Shown: piece by piece, positions 16,956 to 25,000 of the stretch | Position numbering within the stretch: the first letter of the stretch is position 1 | How the letters are laid out: every line of letters begins with the position of its first letter | Made by a program: the position numbers and the translations under genes | NCBI GenBank assembly: GCA_963698735.1 | Contig: CAVOSA010000024.1 | Location: 62,001 to 126,000, forward strand | Length of the DNA: 64,000 nt | DNA from: RPQJ01 sp963698735 | GTDB lineage: Bacteria > Pseudomonadota > Gammaproteobacteria > Steroidobacterales > Steroidobacteraceae | Direction: 5' to 3' | Notes under the pieces: model-generated | Told to the model about the DNA's origin: nothing | The model's database searches: none | Seen by the model: the letters and a program-made list of their open reading frames with translations, nothing else

Positions 16956-17804
16956 CTAACGCGTTAATGCGGCTCGGGCGCGAGCGCGCTCGAGCGCCGC
17001 GCACGTGACCTCGACGCCCTGCGCAAGCCGCGGGGACGCACGCGTCACCAGGTCAGACGGCAGCCTGAACACGTTGCCCTCACGCACCGCCCGCATTCGG
17101 GGCCAGCGCTCCCACAGCGTCATTGGCTCCGCGATCGTGTCGTCCGTGCTCAGGATCACCTGCGGATCCGCAGCCAGCACGGCCTCAGCCGAGATCGCCG
17201 GCGCCAACTGCGGCAGGCCGGCGAAGACGTTGCGGCCGCCGCAGAGTTCGACGATCTCGCTGATCACATGGCGCCCGTTCACGGTGTAGATCGGCTCGTC
17301 GTCGATCTGGATGAACACGGTCAGCGGCGACCGCTTCGAGTACTGCGCGCGCTGTTGCGCCACGCGCGCCTCGAAGTCACGCGCCGCTCGCTCGGCGACG
17401 GCTGAAGTGCCGGCGAGCCGGCCCACCTGCCGCAACGCCCGCGGCACGTCGGCGAGGCTCTGTGTCGGCACTTCGACGATGTTGAGGCCCAGTGCGCGCA
17501 GCCGCGAGATCGTGGTCTCCGGTGTGCCGGTCGGCCAGACCAGCACGACATCGGGTCGCAGCGCGAGCACGGCCTCCGGATCGACGCGCCACGCATCGCC
17601 CACGCGCGGCACGGCCTTCGCGGCAGCCGGATAGTCGCTGAACTCGACGGTGCCGACGAGCATCGCGCCCGCACCCGCCGCATACGCGATCTCCGTCAGG
17701 TTGGGAGCCAGGCTGATGAGACGTGGCCTGGCGGCCGCGGTCCCGGCCTGGGCAGCCGCAGCAAGGAGCGAGCCGACGATCAGGGCGGCACGGATGGCCC
17801 GCAT
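16956..17804 (-). CDS. btuF: Cobalamin-binding periplasmic protein BtuF
   Basis: 282-residue substrate-binding protein of the helical-backbone class that hands B12 to the BtuCD transporter. It has a Sec signal peptide (about residues 1-24, MRAIRAALIVGSLLAAAAQA) and the BtuF hallmarks RLISLAPNLTEIAYAAGAG and VGTVEFSDYP, then RVGDAWRVDPEAVLALRPDVVL. I chose the ATG at 17804 because it gives the signal peptide; the reading can be extended to 17945 without a sensible N-terminus. It is convergent with pduO across the hairpin pair A1/A2 and lies 86 bp downstream of ampE on the same strand. Confidence 0.93.
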   Translation of the reverse strand: MRAIRAALIVGSLLAAAAQAGTAAARPRLISLAPNLTEIAYAAGAGAMLVGTVEFSDYPAAAKAVPRVGDAWRVDPEAVLALRPDVVLVWPTGTPETTISRLRALGLNIVEVPTQSLADVPRALRQVGRLAGTSAVAERAARDFEARVAQQRAQYSKRSPLTVFIQIDDEPIYTVNGRHVISEIVELCGGRNVFAGLPQLAPAISAEAVLAADPQVILSTDDTIAEPMTLWERWPRMRAVREGNVFRLPSDLVTRASPRLAQGVEVTCAALERARARAALTR

Positions 17805-17890
17805 GACTGCGCCACGGAACTGGTGCGGTCCACTGCGCGCGCGCTGCCTGGGCAGGCGCTGCGTAGCCGACATGGTCGTGAGCATCTGCT

Positions 17891-18802
17891 TCAGACAGCC
17901 GCGCCGGTGATGACCAGCAGCGCGATGGCCGCAATCCAGATCCACAGTGAGCGCTGCACGATGCGCCAGGCGCCACGCGCGGTCGCGAGGTCGAGCTGCT
18001 CAGGGGGGACCGCGGCAAGACTCGGCTGCAGTGAACCTCTGCCCGCGTGGGCGAGCAGGTCCTCGGCACGATCCAGCACGCCGGATGCCGGACCAACCCG
18101 CTCGACCGCGGAACGCCAGTTGCCGACGGCATCCTCGAAGCTGCCGGCGAACGCATAGGCCAGCGCAGCGAGGCGCGCGGGAATCCAGGCGAGCACGCCG
18201 TGAATGACGGCCAGGACGCTGCCGAGGTCACCGTGCATCCGTGGCACGCCCTGCCGCGCCGCCTCGAAAGCCGCTCGCCGCCGCAACATGTCGCTGACAC
18301 GATAGAGCCAGGCGCCGCCGGCCCCCAGCACCATGAACCAGAAGACCACGCCGAAAATGCGGTTGTTGGCCTGGATGAAGATCGCATCTTCCACGGCCTC
18401 GCGCGCGCCACCGCCGAGCGCCGTCGGGCTGGACTCAAGCAGTTCCTTGCCGCGGCGCAGGGCTTCGTCCCGGTCATGGCGTTCGAGCGCCGCGGCGTAG
18501 TCGTCCACTTCGTCCTTGAGGTCCCGCGGCCCGAAGGCAAACAGCAGCACGAACACGGCGAATGCGAACTCCAGCAGCCCGAGCAGGTGCGGATCGAGCC
18601 AGCGCGCGACCAGGATGACCGGCAACACCGGCAGCGCGATCAGCAACAGCGCCGCAACGATGACGGCCAGGCCCGTACGTCCGGCGAGGGCGCGATCGGC
18701 CCAGTCGAAATACGGGTCGAGCCAGCGCCATTCGCGCAGGTGCAGCAGGTGCGTGAGCCCGCGCTCGCAGAACAACGCGAACAGCAGTGCCAGCAGGCTC
18801 AT
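17891..18802 (-). CDS. ampE: Inner-membrane protein AmpE
   Basis: 303-residue polytopic membrane protein of the AmpE/CobD-like family, with hydrophobic segments near the N-terminus (1-17, about 45-68 and 75-93), in the middle (about 145-163) and at the C-terminus (about 283-303). The opening MSLLALLFALFCERGL and the segment RDLKDEVDDYAAALE fit AmpE. Its start overlaps the ampD stop by 4 nt (ATGA), the standard ampDE arrangement. AmpE is associated with sensing cell-wall turnover in beta-lactamase regulation; its biochemical role is unsettled, and no ampR or ampC is visible here. Confidence 0.9.
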   Translation of the reverse strand: MSLLALLFALFCERGLTHLLHLREWRWLDPYFDWADRALAGRTGLAVIVAALLLIALPVLPVILVARWLDPHLLGLLEFAFAVFVLLFAFGPRDLKDEVDDYAAALERHDRDEALRRGKELLESSPTALGGGAREAVEDAIFIQANNRIFGVVFWFMVLGAGGAWLYRVSDMLRRRAAFEAARQGVPRMHGDLGSVLAVIHGVLAWIPARLAALAYAFAGSFEDAVGNWRSAVERVGPASGVLDRAEDLLAHAGRGSLQPSLAAVPPEQLDLATARGAWRIVQRSLWIWIAAIALLVITGAAV

Positions 18803-19422
18803 GCGGGGGCAACCTCCAGTTCGAACTGGACGAGCGATCGCAACCGCGGCCAGTCGAAAGCCAGGCCGGGATCCGTCTTGCGCCCAGGCGCGATGTCGCT
18901 ATGGCCGACCACGCGTTCCGGCGACAGCCCCGGGTAACTGCGGCAGAGCATGGCGATCACCCGGGCGAGCATGGCGTACTGTGTTGATTCATAGGGTAAA
19001 TCGTCGGCGCCTTCGAGCTCGATGCCGATCGAGAAGTCGTTGCAGCGCTCGCGCCCCTGCCACGACGAGACCCCGGCATGCCAGGCCCGGCGGTGGAACG
19101 GGACATACTGCACGACCTCACCGCTGCGCAGCAGCAGCAGGTGTGACGACACCCTCAGGTCGGCGACAGTGGCGAAATAGGGGTGCGCTGCGCCCGGCAG
19201 CCGGTTCGTGAACAGCAGGTCGATCCATGGGCCGCCGAACTCGCCAGGCGGCAGGCTGATGCCATGCACGACGATGAGGTCGGGTTCGACGCCGGGCGGC
19301 CGGTCGTCGCAATTGGGCGACGACACCTGCCGGGCCGGTTCCAGCAGGCCGTGTCCGGTGTCGATGGCAAAGCGCGCGGCAGGCGGATTCGCGGGGCGTT
19401 GACGTCGCATCACGCACATCAT
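18799..19422 (-). CDS. ampD: 1,6-anhydro-N-acetylmuramyl-L-alanine amidase AmpD
   Basis: 207-residue cytoplasmic zinc amidase that cleaves anhydromuropeptides during peptidoglycan recycling and thereby limits beta-lactamase induction. The zinc ligands are His in IVVHGISLPPG, and His and Asp in VGHSDIAPGRKTDPG; the family segments CNDFSIGIELEG and RAWHAGVS are present. The reading opens with three methionines (1, 2 and 5), so the exact start is open. It is divergent from bioA with only 16 bp between the start codons. Confidence 0.95.
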   Translation of the reverse strand: MMCVMRRQRPANPPAARFAIDTGHGLLEPARQVSSPNCDDRPPGVEPDLIVVHGISLPPGEFGGPWIDLLFTNRLPGAAHPYFATVADLRVSSHLLLLRSGEVVQYVPFHRRAWHAGVSSWQGRERCNDFSIGIELEGADDLPYESTQYAMLARVIAMLCRSYPGLSPERVVGHSDIAPGRKTDPGLAFDWPRLRSLVQFELEVAPA

Positions 19423-19438
19423 GCCCTAAAATCCCACC

Positions 19439-20812
19439 ATGACGCCTGCCCCCGCCGCCCGCTCCCTGCACCCGCTCGCCGAGCGCGACCTGCGTGTCGT
19501 CTGGCATCCCTGCACGCAGATGAAGGACCACGAGTGGCTGCCGCTGACCCCGATCGCACGCGGGGCAGGCGTCTGGCTCTACGGGTACGACGGCCGGCGC
19601 TACCTCGACGGCATCAGCTCGTGGTGGGTCAACCTGTTCGGACACGCGAATCCGCGCATCAACGCGGCGATCACCGCCCAGCTCGGGCGGCTCGAGCACG
19701 TGATCCTGGCCGGCTTCACCCACGAACCGGCGGTCCAGCTGGCCGAGCGGCTCACGCGGCTGGCCCCGCCGGGGCTGACCCGTTGCTTCTACGCCGACAA
19801 CGGCTCGAGCGCGATCGAAGTCGCGCTCAAGATGAGCTTTCACTACTGGCGCAACCGGGGCCTGTCGCGCAAGCGCCGGTTCGTCACGCTGTCGAACAGC
19901 TACCACGGCGAGACCCTCGGCGCCCTCGCCGTCGGCCACGTCGAGCTGTACCGCGAGATCTACCAGCCCCTGCTCATGGACGTGACGATCGCGCCGTCCC
20001 CGGATGCGTACCACCGCGAAGCCGGTGAGACGGAGGACGACTGCGCCCGCCGGGCGATTGCGGCGATGGACGAGTTGCTCGCCAGGCAAGCGGATGAGAC
20101 CTGCGCGGTCATCGTCGAACCGCTGGTCCAGTGCGCCGCCGGCATGCGCATGCACTCGCCGCTGTACCTCAAGCTGCTGCGCGAAACCTGCGACCGCCAT
20201 GGCGTGCACCTGATCGCCGACGAGATTGCGGTCGGGTTCGGTCGCACGGGCACCCTGTTCGCCTGCGAGCAGGCGGGCGTCACTCCGGACTTCATGTGCC
20301 TGTCGAAGGGACTGACCGGCGGCTACCTGCCGCTGTCCGCGGTGCTGACCGGGGAGGCTGTCTACGCCGCGTTTTACGACGAGTACGCGCAGCTGCGGGC
20401 ATTCCTGCACTCCCACAGTTACACGGGCAACGCGCTCGCGTGCACCGCGGCCCTGGCGACGCTGGACATCTTCGAAACGGACGGCGTCATCGAGCGCAAC
20501 CGGGCGCTGGCCGCCCATCTCGGGCGCCGGGCGTGCGAGCTGCTCGGCGAACTCGAGCACGTCGCGGAGGTGCGCCAGTGCGGCATGATCGTGGCGGCCG
20601 AGCTCGCGCACGGTGCCGACCGCAGCAGGCCTTTCGACTGGCGCGAACGCCGCGGCCTGCGTGTCTACCGGCACGGGCTCGAACACGAGGCGCTGCTGCG
20701 CCCCATCGGCAACGTCGTGTACTTCATGCCGCCGTACGTGATCACGCCCGACGAGATCGACGCGCTCGTGGCCACGGCCCGCGACGGCATCCTGGCGGCC
20801 ACATGCGACTGA
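19439..20812 (+). CDS. bioA: Adenosylmethionine-8-amino-7-oxononanoate aminotransferase
   Basis: 457 residues, PLP-dependent class III aminotransferase making 7,8-diaminopelargonate in biotin synthesis from SAM and KAPA. Diagnostic BioA segments are WHPCTQMKDHE, DGISSWWVN, FYADNGSSAIEVALKM and YHGETLGALAVG; the PLP lysine lies in LSKGLTGGYLPL. No other bio genes are adjacent. It overlaps rsmE by 10 bp, so the two are translationally linked. Confidence 0.96.
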   Translation: MTPAPAARSLHPLAERDLRVVWHPCTQMKDHEWLPLTPIARGAGVWLYGYDGRRYLDGISSWWVNLFGHANPRINAAITAQLGRLEHVILAGFTHEPAVQLAERLTRLAPPGLTRCFYADNGSSAIEVALKMSFHYWRNRGLSRKRRFVTLSNSYHGETLGALAVGHVELYREIYQPLLMDVTIAPSPDAYHREAGETEDDCARRAIAAMDELLARQADETCAVIVEPLVQCAAGMRMHSPLYLKLLRETCDRHGVHLIADEIAVGFGRTGTLFACEQAGVTPDFMCLSKGLTGGYLPLSAVLTGEAVYAAFYDEYAQLRAFLHSHSYTGNALACTAALATLDIFETDGVIERNRALAAHLGRRACELLGELEHVAEVRQCGMIVAAELAHGADRSRPFDWRERRGLRVYRHGLEHEALLRPIGNVVYFMPPYVITPDEIDALVATARDGILAATCD

Positions 20813-21537
20813 CGCGCGTCTTCGTCGATTCGCCGCTGATTCCGGACGCGGACGTACGCCTGCCGGATGCCGCCGCCGTGCACGTCGGCCGCGTGCTGCG
20901 GCTGCGTGAAGGCGCAGTGCTCGTCGCCTTCGATGGCAGCGGCAACGATTACCGTTGCGAGATCCTGTCGGTAAAGGGCGACGAAGTGCACGTGCGCGTC
21001 GGGCCCCGCTCGTCCGGCCTGCAGGAGTCCCCGCTGCGGATCACGCTGGTGCAGGCCGTCTCGCGCGGCGAGCGCATGGACTGGACGCTGCAGAAGGCCA
21101 CCGAGCTCGGCGTGCGCACGATCGTGCCGGTGCTTTCCGCGCGCAGCGTCGTGCGGCTCGACGACAGGCAGGCGGAGAAGAAACTGCGCCACTGGCAGGC
21201 GATCGTCGCGAGCGCGTGCGAGCAGTGCGGGCGCAGCATCGTGCCGGAAATCCGCTTGCCGCAGGAATTCCCGCGCTACCTCGCGACAGCCCCGCGCGAG
21301 GGGCAGCGTTTCGTCCTGAGCCCGTCGGGCCCGGCCTCACTCGCGGGGCTCACCAGCGTGGGTCCGCGCGTCGAACTGCTGATCGGCCCGGAGGGCGGCC
21401 TTGACGACCTGGAACTCGAGCGCGCCGCCACCGCGGGTTTCGCGCCCGTGCGGCTCGGCCCGCGCGTATTGCGCACCGAGACCGCCGGCATCGTCGCGCT
21501 GACGGTACTGCAGGCGCTGTGGGGCGACCTGGTCTAG
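20803..21537 (+). CDS. rsmE: 16S rRNA (uracil-1498-N3)-methyltransferase
   Basis: 244-residue SPOUT methyltransferase modifying U1498 of 16S rRNA. It has an N-terminal PUA-like region, QKATELGVRTIVPV, the catalytic region around CEQCGRS, and the trefoil-knot SAM-binding motif LLIGPEGGL followed by LGPRVLRTETA. The ATG at 20803 lies inside the end of bioA, in a different frame. It is convergent with the CheW-like gene, with a 29-bp gap. Confidence 0.95.
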   Translation: MRLTRVFVDSPLIPDADVRLPDAAAVHVGRVLRLREGAVLVAFDGSGNDYRCEILSVKGDEVHVRVGPRSSGLQESPLRITLVQAVSRGERMDWTLQKATELGVRTIVPVLSARSVVRLDDRQAEKKLRHWQAIVASACEQCGRSIVPEIRLPQEFPRYLATAPREGQRFVLSPSGPASLAGLTSVGPRVELLIGPEGGLDDLELERAATAGFAPVRLGPRVLRTETAGIVALTVLQALWGDLV

Positions 21538-21566
21538 CGCTCAGGGTTCACGCCGGCCCGCAACCC

Positions 21567-22067
21567 TTATTCCGCCCGCGTCTCTTCCCCTATCATTTCT
21601 TCGAGGCGCTCGAAGTCGGGAATCAAGGGTGTTTCGTTCATCATGCGCACCTTGCCGATCACCGGGCTGCGCTCGCCGAAGCTGCTCGAATCGTCGCAGT
21701 GCAGGACGTCCGGGCTCAGTCGCACGAGTTGCGGGAACCCTTGCGTCAGCACGGCGAAGTTGTCACCGGCCTGGCCGGTGATGCCCTGCATGACCACGAT
21801 GCGCGTGCGGCCACTCGCGCGCGGCAACGCCTTGCCGCAGGTTGCCTCGAACGAGATGAGCGGGACGCGGCGGCCGCCCCACGCGATCGTCCCGAGGTAC
21901 CACGGGGGCGCGCCTTCCATCGGGGTAGGCGCCTGGTAATTGATGACTTCCGTGACACAGGATCGCGGCAGCAGCAGGCGATCATCGACCAGCGGCACCA
22001 GCAGGCAGTAGAGTTCTTCCGCCGCTCCGCCGGGTGCCGCAGTCATGCCGCCGGTGCCGATGCTCAC
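21567..22067 (-). CDS. CheW-domain protein of the Pil-Chp system (ChpC-like)
   Basis: 166-residue single CheW domain, an adaptor that joins chemoreceptor to CheA-type kinase. It is the last gene of the run pilG-pilH-pilI-pilJ-chpA, 25 bp after chpA, the place where pseudomonads carry chpB/chpC. Residues around LYCLLVPLVDDRLLLPRSCVTEV and LGTIAWGGRRVPLISFE fit the fold. No pilK (methyltransferase) or chpB (methylesterase) genes are present, so adaptation by receptor methylation may be absent or encoded elsewhere. Confidence 0.85.
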   Translation of the reverse strand: MSIGTGGMTAAPGGAAEELYCLLVPLVDDRLLLPRSCVTEVINYQAPTPMEGAPPWYLGTIAWGGRRVPLISFEATCGKALPRASGRTRIVVMQGITGQAGDNFAVLTQGFPQLVRLSPDVLHCDDSSSFGERSPVIGKVRMMNETPLIPDFERLEEMIGEETRAE

Positions 22068-22092
22068 TGTGGTGTCCTCCCAGCCGCGCGCG

Positions 22093-25000
22093 TCATGACA
22101 AGCGCCGCCGTGCGATCACCAGCGGCTCGATTGCGTCAAGCAGCTGGCTCTCCTGGTACGGCTTGCCGAGGTAGTCGTCCACGCCCAGCTCGATCGCGCG
22201 GGCCCGGTGCTTGTCGCCCACGCGCGAGGTGATCATGATGATCGGCACGTCCACCAGCCGGGCATCGTTGCGGACGTGCGCGGCGACTTCATAGCCGTCC
22301 ATGCGCGGCATCTCGATGTCGAGCAGGATCACGTCGGGCACGTGCTCCTGCAGCAGCGCCATGGCCTCGACCCCGTCCTTCGCGGTGAGCACGCGCATGC
22401 CGTTGCGCTCGAGCAGCCGCTGGGTGACGCGGCGGACGGTGATCGAGTCGTCCACGACCATGGCAAAGATGCGGTCGTCACGCACCGAGCGCGCCGAATC
22501 CGACGAACGCGCGCGCCACTCGGAACGCACCAGCGTGCCCATGTCGAGGATGATGACGATGCGGCCGTCGCCGAGGATGGTGGCTCCGGAAATTCCGCGG
22601 ATGCCGGCGATCTGCGGCCCGACCGGCTTCACCACGATCTCGCGGCTGCCGACCAGCTCGTCCGTCACCAGCGCCGTGGAGTGCTCGCCAGCGCGCACGA
22701 GGATGACCGGCAGGGCAACATCGGTGTCCGGCAGGATCGTCGGCCCGCTGTCCACGAAGTTGCCGAGGTGCTGGAACCGGTAGACGTTGCCGCCGTAATC
22801 GAACGTCGCCGGGTCCTCGTCGAGGTGCCGCTGGATCTCGCTGCGCGTGAGCCGTGCGACACCCTCGACCGTCGCCATCGGCAGCGCAAACATCTCATCG
22901 TGGACGCGAACGATCAGCGCCTGCGTGATCGCGAGCGTGAACGGCAGGCGGATCGTGAAGCGCGCGCCAAATCCACGCCGCGATTCGATGAACAGCGCGC
23001 CGCCGAGCTTCTTGACCTCGGTCGCGACCACGTCCATGCCCACCCCGCGGCCCGCCTGCTGGGTGAGTCGATCGGCGGTGCTGAAACCGGGCTCGAGGAT
23101 GAGCTGCAGCGACTCCTCGTCGGTCAGTTCCATGCCGGGCTGCAGCAGGCCCATCTGGCGCGCCTTGGCGTGGATTGCCGCGACGTTGAGGCCGGCGCCG
23201 TCGTCGTCGACCGTGATCACGACCTCGGCGCCCTCGCGCTGCAGCTTCATCGTGATGCGGCCGGTCTCGGGCTTGCCGGCCGCGAGGCGCTCAGCCGGGG
23301 ATTCCAGGCCGTGGACCACTGCGTTGCGCAGCATGTGCTCGAACGGCGGCAGCATGCGCTCGAGCACCTGGCGGTCGAGTTCCCCGGACGCGCCTTCGAC
23401 GACCAGCTCTGCCTTCTTGCCGGCTTCGGTCGCCGCCTGCCGCAGCAGCCGCGTGAGCCGCTGTACGTGCCGCTGGAACGGCACCATGCGCGTACGCATG
23501 AGCCCGTTCTGGACTTCGGTGACCACACGTCCCTGCTGCTGGAGCAGGTTCTGCGTATCGCGGTTCAACTGCGCGAGCAGGCCTTCGATGCTGGCCACGT
23601 CGCTCACGGACTCCGCGAGCGCGCGCGACAGCTGCTGGATGTTCGAGTAGCGGTCGAGTTCCAGCGGGTCGAAGTCGGTGCGGTGCGCGACGTCGTCCGC
23701 CTGGTGCTTGTGCAGGATCTGCGCCTCGGTTTCCATCTCGAGCTTGCGCAGCTGTTCGCGCAGGCGCGTGACGGTGCGGTCGAGCTCGGCGAGGTTGAAC
23801 TCGATCGAGGTCATCTGCTGTTCGATGCGCGCGCGGAAGATGCTGACTTCGCCCGCGTTGTTGAGCAGTTCGTCGAGCAGATCCGCGTCGACGCGCGCGA
23901 GTTCGGCGCGCTCGGGCGGCGCCACGGGTTCGCGCCCCGGCAGAACCGGGTGCGCGGCCGCAGCAATCTCGAAGCCGGACCGCGGCTCGGACGGCGCCGG
24001 GATCACGAACCGCTCCGCTGGCGGGACGAAGGCTTCGATCGGCCTGGCCGGCTCGACCACCGCAGCGGCGATCTCGACCGGGGCCGGCGGCACTTCGACC
24101 ACCTGCTGCTCAACTGGAACCTCGGCGAGGTATTCCTCAACCTCCGCCATGGCGGCTTCCGCCGGCATCTCGGCCGGGACTTCCGCAGGCGCCTCGAGGA
24201 CAATCTCGATTCCCTCTTCCTCGATCCGCGTCGGCTCGGACTCGGGCTCGACCACTTCGAGCGGGAGTTCGGCTGGCACGACGGGCTCAACCCCAACCGG
24301 CTCGATCGCGCCGCTCTCGAAGCTCTCGAACTCCGTGACGTCCGCATCGATGATTTCGAACTCGCGAGCCTCCGGCCCGGAGACTGCAGTTTCGATTGCC
24401 GCCGTCTCGACAGCCTCTGGCGGGGCTGGCGGAGGCGGCGTTGCCGGCTCGGCCGGTGTTGCACGCACGGCAGCGGTATCACGGATGCGCTGGATGAGGT
24501 CGCGTGCGACCGGGATGCGCTGTCCGGCATTGGCCATCTCGCGCATGCGGTGCAGTTCATCGAGCGAAGCCTGCAGCACGTCCAGCGCGCCGGCGTCGCC
24601 CGGGATGGCGCCGGATTCAATGACGGTGAGGAAGGACTCGACTTCGTGGCTCAGGTCGCCCATGGCGCGAATGCCCGCCATCCGTGCGCCGCCCTTCAGC
24701 GTGTGCAGGAGTCGCTTGAGCTCGGTGACCTGGCTGCGATCGGCGCGATCAGCGCGCCAGCGTGAAAAGGCGGCCTCGGACTGTTCGAGCAGCTCGGTGG
24801 CCTCCTCGCCGAAGATCGCGGCGATATCGGCGTCGAAATCTTCGCCGGGCGCGCTGTCTGCGAGCCGTTCGTCCGGCGCGTGCAGCTCGGGAGTGTGCGG
24901 CTCGAACGATTCAACCGGCGTTGCAGCCACTGCAACGGGCTCGATATCCGTTTGCTCGACGAGCACTTCGTGCGGTGAGGTGTGGTCGAGATCGGGCTCG

